Origin: Pelorhabdus rhamnosifermentans
GTDB taxonomy: Bacteria; Bacillota; Negativicutes; UMGS1260
Length of the DNA: 64,000 nt
Direction: 5' to 3'
Assembly: GCF_018835585.1 (NCBI RefSeq)
Contig: NZ_JAHGVE010000001.1
Coordinates: 496,001-560,000 of the forward strand
A program made the position numbers and the translations under genes. Below the pieces are notes generated by a model. It was not told where the DNA came from and ran no database searches. It saw only the letters and a list, made by a program, of their open reading frames with translations. Positions 9,113 to 17,709 of the stretch are shown one piece after another. Positions within the stretch are counted from its first letter, which is position 1; each line of letters starts with the position of its first letter.

Positions 9113-9167
9113 AGACGATACATGATTACAACGAATTGACGTTTTTTAGACGACTGATGGTTATAAT
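9107..9167 (+). promoter_or_regulatory. hut operon promoter region with tandem direct repeats
   Basis: TTTTTTAGACGA occurs at 9107-9118 and again at 9142-9153. Each copy is followed by a related ATG(A/G)TTA(C/T)AA tail, giving a period of 35 bases. The downstream copy leads into a TATAAT -10 box (9162-9167). The best -35 match, TTGACG (9136-9141), is 20 bases away, too far for strong unaided recognition. This suggests an activator-dependent promoter, and SARP-family activators are known to bind direct repeats upstream of the -10. Confidence 0.6.
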
Positions 9168-9211
9168 AGGCTTTATTAAGGCATCATAAAATGAAATTGG
9201 GGGCAGTTTGG

Positions 9212-11272
9212 ATGTTTATGGATAATCGTAATGTTGCGGAGGCTATGGTTATTAAATTAGATAATGTATTGCCGGAAATGCCGTTATTTGACGGAGATAT
9301 TCGGCGAGCTCCTGACAGAGGTTTTCGACTAACGCCGGATCAGACGAAGGTAGCATTAAAAAATGCGTTGCGGTATGTGCCGGAAGAACTTCATGCCGTA
9401 TTGGCGCCGGAGTTTATGGAAGAACTGCGCACGCGGGGACGAATCTACGCTTATCGTTATCGGCCCCAGGAAAAAATTTATGGCAAACCGATTGATGAAT
9501 ATCAGGGAAATTGCACGGAAGGGAAAGCTTTTCAGGTCATGATTGATAATAATCTGGACCCGGCTGTTGCGCTGTATCCTTACGAACTAGTTACGTACGG
9601 AGAAACGGGCAGTGTGTTTCAAAACTGGCTGCAGTATCAACTGACTAAAAAATATTTGAAAGTCATGACAGATCAGCAGACGTTAGTTCTTGAGTCTGGT
9701 CATCCATTGGGCTTGTTTCCGTCCAAACCGGAAGCCCCACGAGTTGTTATTACCAATGCTTTGATGGTTGGTATGTTTGATGACCAGAATAGCTGGGAAA
9801 TTGCGGAACAGATGGGAGTAGCCAATTATGGACAAATGACGGCGGGCGGTTGGATGTATATTGGGCCACAGGGCATTGTGCACGGTACGTTTAATACGCT
9901 AATTAATGCAGGACGCAAACGGCTGGGCATTGCGCCTGATGGAGATCTGCGAGGACAGCTGTTTGTATCTTCTGGGTTGGGCGGTATGAGTGGTGCTCAG
10001 CCGAAAGCCATTGAAATTACCGGTGGTGTCGGAATTATTGCGGAAGTTGATTATTCGCGTATTAAAACTCGTTATGATCAAGGCTGGGTAAGTAAAATTT
10101 CTGATAATCTTGCTGAAGTCTTTCAATTAGCTGAGGAATATCGAGCCAAAAAGCAGCCGATTTCCATTGCTTATTACGGAAATGTAGTGGATCTATTAGA
10201 ATATGCCGTTAAAAATCATAAATTCATTCCGTTATTGTCTGACCAGACCTCGTGTCATGCGGCTTATGATGGCGGCTATTGTCCACAGGGACTGAGTTTT
10301 GCCGAGCGGACACAGTTATTAGCTACCAATCGGCAACAGTTTTGTAAGCAAGTAAATCAAAGTCTCAAACATCATTTTCAATTGATAAAAACCCTAGTGA
10401 AGCGCGGTACGTATTTTTTTGATTATGGTAATGCCTTTATGAAAGCAGTGTTTGATGCCGGTGTAACGGAAATTTCTAAAAATGGCTGTGATGAGCGGGA
10501 GGGTTTTATTTTTCCATCCTACGTCGAGGATATTATGGGACCAGAGCTATTTGATTACGGGTATGGTCCGTTTCGCTGGGTCTGTTTGAGCGGTAAACCT
10601 GAAGATCTTCATAAGACGGATATTGCGGCTATGGCCTGTATTGATCCGAACCGTCGCGGTCAGGACAGAGATAATTATCATTGGATTCGTGATGCTGAAA
10701 AGAACCAACTTGTTATAGGAACGCAGGCACGTATTTTGTATCAAGATGCTGAAGGAAGATTGAAAATTGCACTTAAATTTAATGAAATGGTTCGTAAAGG
10801 AGAAATTGGTCCTGTCATGCTGGGACGAGATCATCATGATGTGAGTGGAACAGATTCTCCCTTTAGAGAAACAGCCAATATTAAAGATGGCAGCAATGTT
10901 ATGGCAGATATGGCTGTACAGTGTTTTGTGGGCAATGCAGCGCGCGGCATGAGCTTAGTGGCATTACACAATGGTGGCGGTGTGGGGATTGGTAAGTCGA
11001 TTAATGGCGGTTTCGGGATGGTGCTTGATGGGAGTAACCGAGTTGATGAAACATTACGGTCCGCTATGCTATGGGATGTCATGGGAGGAGTCGCTCGGCG
11101 TTCTTGGGCTCGAAATGAACATTCTATTGAAACAATTGTCGAGTTTAATCAGAATTATGCTGGTAAAGCTCATGTGACGTTGCCTTATATTCCTGATGAG
11201 AAGTTAATTGATGATGTAGTTATTCGGTCTTTTAGATTGAAGGAGTCAAAAGAAAGTGACAATGAGGTGTGA
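9212..11272 (+). CDS. hutU: Urocanate hydratase
   Basis: Urocanate hydratase uses a tightly bound NAD+ to add water to urocanate, giving imidazolonepropionate, the second step of histidine breakdown. The whole length matches the long form of the family: GQMTAGGWMYIGPQGIVHGT, SSGLGGMSGAQPKA, the SCHAAYDGGY stretch with the active-site Cys region, and GRDHHDVSGTDSPFRET with LHNGGGVGIGKSINGG near the C terminus. An in-frame ATG at 9191 could add seven residues; the ATG at 9212 has a GGGGG run eight bases upstream and fits the usual N terminus better. The next gene (hutI) follows with a few bases between stop and start, so the two are translationally close. Confidence 0.95.
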   Translation: MFMDNRNVAEAMVIKLDNVLPEMPLFDGDIRRAPDRGFRLTPDQTKVALKNALRYVPEELHAVLAPEFMEELRTRGRIYAYRYRPQEKIYGKPIDEYQGNCTEGKAFQVMIDNNLDPAVALYPYELVTYGETGSVFQNWLQYQLTKKYLKVMTDQQTLVLESGHPLGLFPSKPEAPRVVITNALMVGMFDDQNSWEIAEQMGVANYGQMTAGGWMYIGPQGIVHGTFNTLINAGRKRLGIAPDGDLRGQLFVSSGLGGMSGAQPKAIEITGGVGIIAEVDYSRIKTRYDQGWVSKISDNLAEVFQLAEEYRAKKQPISIAYYGNVVDLLEYAVKNHKFIPLLSDQTSCHAAYDGGYCPQGLSFAERTQLLATNRQQFCKQVNQSLKHHFQLIKTLVKRGTYFFDYGNAFMKAVFDAGVTEISKNGCDEREGFIFPSYVEDIMGPELFDYGYGPFRWVCLSGKPEDLHKTDIAAMACIDPNRRGQDRDNYHWIRDAEKNQLVIGTQARILYQDAEGRLKIALKFNEMVRKGEIGPVMLGRDHHDVSGTDSPFRETANIKDGSNVMADMAVQCFVGNAARGMSLVALHNGGGVGIGKSINGGFGMVLDGSNRVDETLRSAMLWDVMGGVARRSWARNEHSIETIVEFNQNYAGKAHVTLPYIPDEKLIDDVVIRSFRLKESKESDNEV

Positions 11273-11276
11273 AAAA

Positions 11277-12542
11277 ATGAGTTTACTGGTTATTAAACAT
11301 GCTGCTGAATTAGTCACCTGTCATGGGTTGGCTCCGAAGTTTGGATCAGCGATGAATGACATTGGTATTATTCCGGATGGTGCAGTTGTTATTGAAAATG
11401 GGATAATTAAAGCTGTGGGTACTACTTCCGATATTTTAGCGCAAGTAGACGATGAACTGTGTCAAGTTATTGATGCATCAGGAAAATGTGTCATGCCGGG
11501 CTTTGTTGATTCCCATACTCATTTTATTTTTGGCGGCTATCGACCGGAAGAATTTTTCTGGCGTCTCAAAGGAGCACCTTATTTAGAAATCTTAGAACGA
11601 GGCGGCGGTATCTTAAGTACTGTTCAAGCTACGCGAAATACTAGCAAGACGGAACTGAAAAAAATCGGGGCTAAACGTTTGGCTGATATGCTGGCGATGG
11701 GAGTTACGACAGTGGAAGGTAAAAGCGGTTATGGATTAAATTGCGGCACGGAACTGCAGCAGTTGGAAGTAATGTCTGAATTAAGTAATGAACAGGCTGT
11801 CGAAGTGGTGCCAACTTTTTTGGGTGCCCATGCGATTCCACCGGAGTTTTGTGGGAAGACGGAAGAATATGTATCTTTTATTATTAAAGAAGCTTTACCT
11901 GCTGTAGCTAAACAAGGGATTGCTAATTTTTGCGATGTGTTTTGTGAACAAGGAGTTTTTTCAATTGATCAGTCGCGCAGAATTCTGCAGGCAGCGCAAG
12001 AGTTGGGTATGAAAGCCAAGCTACATGCTGATGAAATTATTGCGCTGGGCGGAGCGGAGTTAGCTGGTGAATTGCAGGCTATATCAGCAGATCATTTGCT
12101 GCAAGCGTCTGATGCGGGTATAGCAGCCCTTGCCGAGCATCATGTAGTGGCTACGGTATTACCGACAACAACATTTTGTTTGCAGGAATCTTATGCGCGC
12201 GCAAGAAAGATGATTGATAGCGGAGCGGCTGTTGCTTTAGCGACTGATTATAATCCTGGCAGCTGCTTCAGTTTTTCCATTCCTCTAGTGTCGGCTTTAG
12301 CTGCAGTTCAGCTCAAAATGACTCCCGCTGAGATTATAACGGCTTTGACAATTAATGGTGCTGCAGCCGTAGGCAGAGGGGATAAGATAGGAAGTTTAGA
12401 ATGTGGAAAACAAGCTGACATCGTTATACTCGAGTATCCTTCTCATTTATTTTTGCCTTATCATGCAGGTATCAATATTATTGATAAAGTGATTAAAAAG
12501 GGACAAGTGGTGATTGATAACCAGCGAGATAAGACAGTGTAG
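11277..12542 (+). CDS. hutI: Imidazolonepropionase
   Basis: HutI opens the imidazolone ring to form N-formimidoyl-L-glutamate. The metal-binding GFVDSHTHFIFGG motif, the VEGKSGYGL region, the LHADEI strand with metal-ligand His and ATDYNPGS near the C terminus all match this amidohydrolase family, and the length of about 421 residues is normal. The open frame starts at a GTG at 11256, overlapping hutU. The ATG at 11277 with AGGTG before it gives the usual N terminus and is preferred. It sits in the middle of the catabolic operon, between the urocanate and formimidoylglutamate steps. Confidence 0.95.
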   Translation: MSLLVIKHAAELVTCHGLAPKFGSAMNDIGIIPDGAVVIENGIIKAVGTTSDILAQVDDELCQVIDASGKCVMPGFVDSHTHFIFGGYRPEEFFWRLKGAPYLEILERGGGILSTVQATRNTSKTELKKIGAKRLADMLAMGVTTVEGKSGYGLNCGTELQQLEVMSELSNEQAVEVVPTFLGAHAIPPEFCGKTEEYVSFIIKEALPAVAKQGIANFCDVFCEQGVFSIDQSRRILQAAQELGMKAKLHADEIIALGGAELAGELQAISADHLLQASDAGIAALAEHHVVATVLPTTTFCLQESYARARKMIDSGAAVALATDYNPGSCFSFSIPLVSALAAVQLKMTPAEIITALTINGAAAVGRGDKIGSLECGKQADIVILEYPSHLFLPYHAGINIIDKVIKKGQVVIDNQRDKTV

Positions 12543-12587
12543 TTTAGCCTAGTTAGTAAAATATTAGAAGCAAGAGAAGAGGCTGTT

Positions 12588-13919
12588 ATGAAGCTCTATA
12601 AACCAACTTTTTTATTACAGCAAGATAATTTTGTAGCGAATCAAGGCGTACTGGTAGAAGAGGGACGCATTGCGGAAATTAGCGAACTAGAGAAACTTTT
12701 AACTCGGCATCCTGATGTCCAAGTGGTTGATTGGACGGGCCTTGCGATGGTACCCGGAACCATTAATTCGCATAATCATTCTTTTCAAAGTCTGCTTCGC
12801 GGGCTTGTCATAGACCGCCCCTTTTTAGAGTGGCGTGACAAGGCCTTGTATCATTACTCGCCGTTACTTGATGTGCAAGATATTTATATAGGCGCGCTAT
12901 TTGCCTTTGGTGAAATGCTGCGTTATGGTGTCACCACGGTTTGTGATTTCTTTTATCTTCACAACCAAGGCCTTGAAAGTGACGAAGCGATTATTAAGGC
13001 TGCCCAAGATGTGGGCATTCGGTTAGTCTTGGCTCGGACGCTGTATGACTGGGATGGTGCTCCCAAGGGATATCAGGAAAGTATTGATCAAGCAGTGGCA
13101 AATACGAAACAACTGGCAATCAAATATCATTCCAATCCCATGGTGAAAATCATTCCGGCACCCCATAGTTTGCATGCCGCATCCATAGAGATGATACAAG
13201 CGGGGCATAGATTAGCACGGGAGCTAGGTACAAAATTTCATATCCATGTGGCTGAAGAGCCGTTTGAAGGGGAAGAAACACTGCGCATTCATGGTTTAAG
13301 ACCCGTCGAACTATTACATAAAATCGGTGTGCTTGATGAAAGTATGGTAGCCATTCATGCCGTATGGCTGAATGACAGCGATACTCAGCTGATGGGCGAT
13401 CATCAAGTGAAGCTGGCTTATTGCCCGTCTAGTAATATGTTTTTGGCTGACGGGGTGACCCGCATTATTGATCTGATGAAGGCGGGCGTCGTTATTGGAC
13501 TTGGCACAGATGGCGCATGTAGCAATAATCGCATCAGCATTTTTGAAGAAATGCGCATGACGGCGTTACTTCAGAAAGCATCGCAACATAATGCTATGGC
13601 CTTATCGGCCAACCAGGTTTATGCAATGGGAACTGCGAATAGCGAAGCACTTTTGGGTATCCCCGTAGGAAGGATCGAACCGGGATATTATGCGGATTTT
13701 GTAGGTATTGATACAAAAGACTTATCGGTTCAGCCGATCTATTCAATGAATGAACAACTTTTACCGAATATGGTTTATTCCATGCAGCCTAATGCCATAT
13801 CCCGAGTCGTTGTTGGTGGAAACGAACAAGTTCAGGCTGGCCAAATCGAGAGTATATCTGAAGATAAAATTTACAATCAATTACAAACTTTAATTGCCAA
13901 ACTGAATGCTTGCAAGTAA
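12588..13919 (+). CDS. Amidohydrolase of the HutF/TRZ-ATZ group, candidate formimidoylglutamate deiminase
   Basis: A 443-residue zinc-type amidohydrolase. NSHNHSFQSLLRGL supplies the first metal His pair and resembles the NxHxHxFQ motif of formimidoylglutamate deiminase. FHIHVAEE and GTDGACSNN give the remaining metal and catalytic residues; the latter also occurs in TRZ/ATZ-type deaminases. In this operon the likely substrate is N-formimidoylglutamate or a related imine. However, the transferase and cyclodeaminase downstream already handle that intermediate, so this enzyme would be a second branch or acts on something else. Neither possibility can be excluded from sequence. The next gene follows closely. 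Confidence 0.7.
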   Translation: MKLYKPTFLLQQDNFVANQGVLVEEGRIAEISELEKLLTRHPDVQVVDWTGLAMVPGTINSHNHSFQSLLRGLVIDRPFLEWRDKALYHYSPLLDVQDIYIGALFAFGEMLRYGVTTVCDFFYLHNQGLESDEAIIKAAQDVGIRLVLARTLYDWDGAPKGYQESIDQAVANTKQLAIKYHSNPMVKIIPAPHSLHAASIEMIQAGHRLARELGTKFHIHVAEEPFEGEETLRIHGLRPVELLHKIGVLDESMVAIHAVWLNDSDTQLMGDHQVKLAYCPSSNMFLADGVTRIIDLMKAGVVIGLGTDGACSNNRISIFEEMRMTALLQKASQHNAMALSANQVYAMGTANSEALLGIPVGRIEPGYYADFVGIDTKDLSVQPIYSMNEQLLPNMVYSMQPNAISRVVVGGNEQVQAGQIESISEDKIYNQLQTLIAKLNACK

Positions 13920-13938
13920 CGGAAGCGAGGGAAGTCCA

Positions 13939-14556
13939 GTGCCTTATTCAATCGAAGTGGTAAGAAGTACCGAACAATATACAACAAATTGGTCCGGCGG
14001 GACGACGACTCAAATTGCCATTTATCCTCGCCAGGCTGACTATGGTCAACGTACGTTTATCTGGCGGCTGAGCTCGGCTAAAGTGGAACTGGAACATTCC
14101 ACTTTTACTTCTCTCCCTGGAATTTCGCGCATACTTATGGTGCTTGATGGACAAATCAGGCTAGTTCATGTTGGACATCATCATGCTGAGTTAAAGTCTT
14201 TTGAACAAGATTCATTTTCGGGTGATTGGTGCACACAGAGCTTCGGAAAGGTGCGCGATTTTAATTTGATGATGGCATCAAATTGTAAAGGCCGATTAAC
14301 TGCTCTTACTGTCGAAGCAAAAGTAAGTATTCAAAGCTTTGGTGACATTTACAGTGAAAGGCATCAACATGCCTCAGTATTTTATTGTGTTGATAGCAAT
14401 ATCCAGTGTGTTTTTAACGAAAAATATATCTATAAATTGCAAGCGGGAGATGCGCTGATTCTACATAGTGAACAGTCCAGTGATAAGTTAAACTTGAAAC
14501 TAAGTAATGGTCAAAGTGAACTAGCCCATGTTATTCAAGTTGACCTGCAATATTAA
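13939..14556 (+). CDS. hutD: HutD family protein
   Basis: A 205-residue cupin-like protein matching the HutD family (NWSGGTTTQIAIYP, FIWRLSSAKVE, FTSLPGISRILMVLDG, then VRDFNLM). HutD is a bicupin found in hut operons. Its role is not enzymatic as far as known; it has been proposed to set an upper limit on hut induction by binding formylglutamate or a pathway intermediate. The frame could start at ATG 13906, inside the previous gene, but that codon has no ribosome site. GTG 13939 follows GAGGGA and is chosen. Confidence 0.85.
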   Translation: MPYSIEVVRSTEQYTTNWSGGTTTQIAIYPRQADYGQRTFIWRLSSAKVELEHSTFTSLPGISRILMVLDGQIRLVHVGHHHAELKSFEQDSFSGDWCTQSFGKVRDFNLMMASNCKGRLTALTVEAKVSIQSFGDIYSERHQHASVFYCVDSNIQCVFNEKYIYKLQAGDALILHSEQSSDKLNLKLSNGQSELAHVIQVDLQY

Positions 14557-14606
14557 ATAAAGAAGGTTGTAGATAAGCGAAATGACAAATGTGAGGGGTT
14601 GATAAA

Positions 14607-15497
14607 ATGAGAAAATTAGTAGAATGTGTACCTAACTTTAGTGAAGGTCGCTGCAGCGAAATCATCGATTCCATCGTGAATGAGGTAAAAAAGGTAGAAG
14701 GTGTGAAGCTGCTTGATGTGCAATCCGATGGTAGTCACAATCGGACGGTAGTGACGTTTGTCGGCGAACCGACAGCGGTGAAGCAGGCAGCGTTTGCCTC
14801 TTGTGCCAAAGCTACGGAATTGATCGATATGGAACAGCATCATGGGGAGCATCCACGAATTGGGGCCACTGATGTGATTCCGTTTATTCCTGTACGGGGA
14901 GTAAGTCTGGATGAGTGTGTGGAACTTGCTAATGAATTGGGTCAGGAAATTGGGGCAAAACTGGATATTCCAGTCTACATGTATGAAGCAGCCGCGAAAA
15001 GGAGTGACCGGAAAAATTTGCCGGATGTTCGCAAAGGCCAGTATGAAGGCTTGAAGAAAGCGATTAGTGAACCGGAAAGAAAGCCGGATTATGGTCCGGC
15101 AAAAATGCATCCTAAGGCGGGAGCCACAGTTGTGGGGGCCAGACAATTTTTGATTGCTTATAATATCAATTTAAGTACTAGCGATGTCCAAATAGCTAAG
15201 AAGATTGCTAATAATATCCGGGAAGTTAAAGGTGGTTTTAAATACTGCCGTGCAATGGGGATTAGGATTGAAGACCGCAATATAGTGCAGGTAACCATCA
15301 ACATGATTAACTATGAAGGTACACCGCTCCACCGTGTATTTGAAACAGTAAAAAATGAGGCCGCCCGTTATGGTGTAAACATTATTGGCAGCGAAATTGT
15401 TGGGCTGGTACCACTTCAAGCGCTGATTGATACGGCGGACTATTATTTACGTCTGGAAGGGTTCAATCGTAAGCAGGTAATGGAAGAAAATATTTAA
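14607..15497 (+). CDS. ftcD: Glutamate formimidoyltransferase
   Basis: This 296-residue enzyme transfers the formimino group from N-formimidoylglutamate to tetrahydrofolate, releasing glutamate. The N-terminal VECVPNFSEGR, SDGSHNRTVVTFVG and HHGEHPRIGATDVIPF motifs are those of the transferase domain of mammalian FTCD and of stand-alone bacterial enzymes. The cyclodeaminase domain that is fused in animals is here a separate gene immediately downstream. Together they send the histidine C2 carbon into the one-carbon folate pool. AGGGG precedes the ATG. Confidence 0.93.
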   Translation: MRKLVECVPNFSEGRCSEIIDSIVNEVKKVEGVKLLDVQSDGSHNRTVVTFVGEPTAVKQAAFASCAKATELIDMEQHHGEHPRIGATDVIPFIPVRGVSLDECVELANELGQEIGAKLDIPVYMYEAAAKRSDRKNLPDVRKGQYEGLKKAISEPERKPDYGPAKMHPKAGATVVGARQFLIAYNINLSTSDVQIAKKIANNIREVKGGFKYCRAMGIRIEDRNIVQVTINMINYEGTPLHRVFETVKNEAARYGVNIIGSEIVGLVPLQALIDTADYYLRLEGFNRKQVMEENI

Positions 15498-15535
15498 TGG
15501 ACAGCTTAGGATAAAATTAGGAGGAATTTCATATT

Positions 15536-16159
15536 ATGTTAATCGACTACAGTATTACGGGATTTTTGGCTGAGCTGAAATCAGACTCTCCGGCACCGGG
15601 AGGCGGTAGCGCGGCGGCATTGGTAGGTGCCATCGGGGCAGCGCTGGGGATTATGGTAGGCAACTTGACGATTAGTAGTGCAAAATATGAAGCGGTACAT
15701 GAAGAAAGTAGAAAGTTAGCTTTAGACTTGGAAGAATGTTTGGCGGCATTGGAACAGGATATTGATAAAGATACAGCGGCATTTACTCAGGTAATGAAAG
15801 TCTATAAATTACCCAAAAGCACGGATGAAGAAAAACGGATGCGTAGTCAAGCCATTCAAGAGGCCCTCAAAGCGGCATCTAATCTGCCCTTTGAGGTTGC
15901 TAAGGCTTGTCTTAACGTATTGGAATTATCGGAGAGAATGCTTTCTATTGGTAATGTCAATGCGGCCAGTGATGCAGCAGTAGCCGGAAGAATGGCACAG
16001 GCTGCCATGTGGTCGGCTATCTATAATGTACGGATCAATCTGGGTTCAATTAAAGATACTGATTTTGTTTCGGATATGAAAGGCAAGGTTGAGGGGATTG
16101 TGGCGCGTTCTGAAGTGTTGATGGCTCAGCTTGTTAAGATTGCGGATGAGAAAATCTAA
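15536..16159 (+). CDS. Cyclodeaminase/cyclohydrolase family protein (formimidoyl-THF cyclodeaminase)
   Basis: A 207-residue all-helical protein matching the FTCD C-terminal/FchA family: SDSPAPGGGSAAALVGAIGAA near the N terminus, then the long charged helices. The family converts 5-formimidoyl-THF to 5,10-methenyl-THF plus ammonia, or hydrolyses methenyl-THF to formyl-THF (FchA). Its position directly after the formimidoyltransferase favours the deaminase role, but the two activities cannot be told apart by eye. AGGAGG lies 11 bases before the start. Confidence 0.88.
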   Translation: MLIDYSITGFLAELKSDSPAPGGGSAAALVGAIGAALGIMVGNLTISSAKYEAVHEESRKLALDLEECLAALEQDIDKDTAAFTQVMKVYKLPKSTDEEKRMRSQAIQEALKAASNLPFEVAKACLNVLELSERMLSIGNVNAASDAAVAGRMAQAAMWSAIYNVRINLGSIKDTDFVSDMKGKVEGIVARSEVLMAQLVKIADEKI

Positions 16160-16235
16160 ATTAGCAAGAGGGGTAGATCATGATCACAAGAAAAATAGTC
16201 CAATATAATCGCGAAGAAAAATAGGGGGGATTATT

Positions 16236-17672
16236 GTGACGACACTGACAACTTCGATTAAACCGGCAGTAAATCCGGAAGAATTGGTCCCGGAAAAAAA
16301 AGGTCTGAATCGTGGTTTAAAATCGCGGCATATGATGATGATTTCGATTGGTGGTACGATCGGAACCGGGCTGTTTTTAGGTTCAGGGCAAGTGGTTGGC
16401 GAAGCCGGACCGATTGGTGCTGTGCTGGCTTATCTATTTGGTGGTCTGGTGATGTATATGGCGTTATTATGTTTAGGTGAGCTGGCTGTTGCCATGCCAG
16501 TATCAGGGTCATTTCAAAGTTACGCTTTGAAATTTATTTCTCCAGGTGTCGGGTTTACAGTAGGGTGGTTGTATTGGATTAACTGGGCCGTCTGTATTGC
16601 CGCTGATTTTACCGCTGCAGGTATTATTATGGTTCTGTGGTTTCCCAATATATCTATATGGATCTGGTCGGTATTTTTTATCGCATTGATTGCTGCTTTG
16701 AATTTAATTTCAGTAAAGGCTTATGGTGAAATGGAATTTTGGTTTGCCAGCATCAAAGTTACAGCCATTATTGCCTTTATTCTTGCAGGTGCTGGATTGA
16801 TGTTCGGGGTCGTCGGTAATGAAGGTGCTATCGGATTTTCCAATTTCGAAACAGGGGCAGGGCTATTTCCCAATGGCGGTTGGGCACTCTTTTTGACCAT
16901 GATTACGGTAGTGTATTCCTTTCAGGGGGCAGAACTGGTGGGGGTGACCGCTGGGGAATGTGAAGAACCTGGTAAAAATGTGCCGAAAGTTATCAAAGGG
17001 GTCGTTTTCAGAATCGTCTTATTTTATGTGTTTGCCATTATTGTTTTGGGGGCAACCATTCCTTATAAAGAAGCCGGTGTAATGGAAAGTCCCTTTGCTT
17101 ATGTGTTTGGTCGGATTGGTCTGCCTATTGCCAAAGATATTGTGAGTTTTGTTGTGCTGACCTCAGCATTGTCAGCTGGTAATTCGGCGCTTTATGTTTG
17201 TTCACGGCTGCGCTGGTCCATGGCTAAGGATGGAGATGCACCAAAATGGCTGAGTCATTTAAATTCACGAGGTGTTCCCATCAATGGTGTTTTTTTAACG
17301 TTGTTATTATCATCATTGTCACTGTTAACCAGTGTATATGCTGCCGATACCGTTTATCTCTGGTTGATGTCCAGTGTGGGGCTGACGGGTTGCCTGATTT
17401 GGATCGTTATCTCCTGGTGCCAAATTAATTTCCGCAAGCGATTTTTGAAACTTGGTGGCGATTTGAAGGATTTAGTCTTCCAAACCCCGTTATATCCGGT
17501 CTTGCCCATTGTGGCGATTATTTTGAATCTTTCTATTATCGCCAGTTTAGCCTTTGTGGAAGATCAACAGATTGTTCTTGTTACGGGATTACCAGTTGTC
17601 GCGGTTATTTATCTTTATTATATTTTTATTCACAGCAAACGTGAAACGAAATCAGAAACGGTTGCCAAATGA
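16236..17672 (+). CDS. Amino-acid permease of the APC superfamily, likely histidine
   Basis: A 478-residue, 12-helix transporter of the AAT subgroup: GLKSRHMMMISIGGTIGTGLF at the first helix, GELAVAMPVSGSF at helix 2-3, and SFQGAELVGVTAGE in helix 6. It would import an amino acid with H+ into the cytoplasm. Placement between the folate-branch genes and hutH makes histidine the likely substrate (inference from context; the family is broad). Translation starts at GTG after an AGGGGGGA ribosome site. The 76 bases before the start contain only a short out-of-frame reading stretch. Confidence 0.85.
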   Translation: MTTLTTSIKPAVNPEELVPEKKGLNRGLKSRHMMMISIGGTIGTGLFLGSGQVVGEAGPIGAVLAYLFGGLVMYMALLCLGELAVAMPVSGSFQSYALKFISPGVGFTVGWLYWINWAVCIAADFTAAGIIMVLWFPNISIWIWSVFFIALIAALNLISVKAYGEMEFWFASIKVTAIIAFILAGAGLMFGVVGNEGAIGFSNFETGAGLFPNGGWALFLTMITVVYSFQGAELVGVTAGECEEPGKNVPKVIKGVVFRIVLFYVFAIIVLGATIPYKEAGVMESPFAYVFGRIGLPIAKDIVSFVVLTSALSAGNSALYVCSRLRWSMAKDGDAPKWLSHLNSRGVPINGVFLTLLLSSLSLLTSVYAADTVYLWLMSSVGLTGCLIWIVISWCQINFRKRFLKLGGDLKDLVFQTPLYPVLPIVAIILNLSIIASLAFVEDQQIVLVTGLPVVAVIYLYYIFIHSKRETKSETVAK

Positions 17673-17709
17673 ATGAGCAGGAATTTTGAAAATACGGAGG
17701 GGATTCAGC

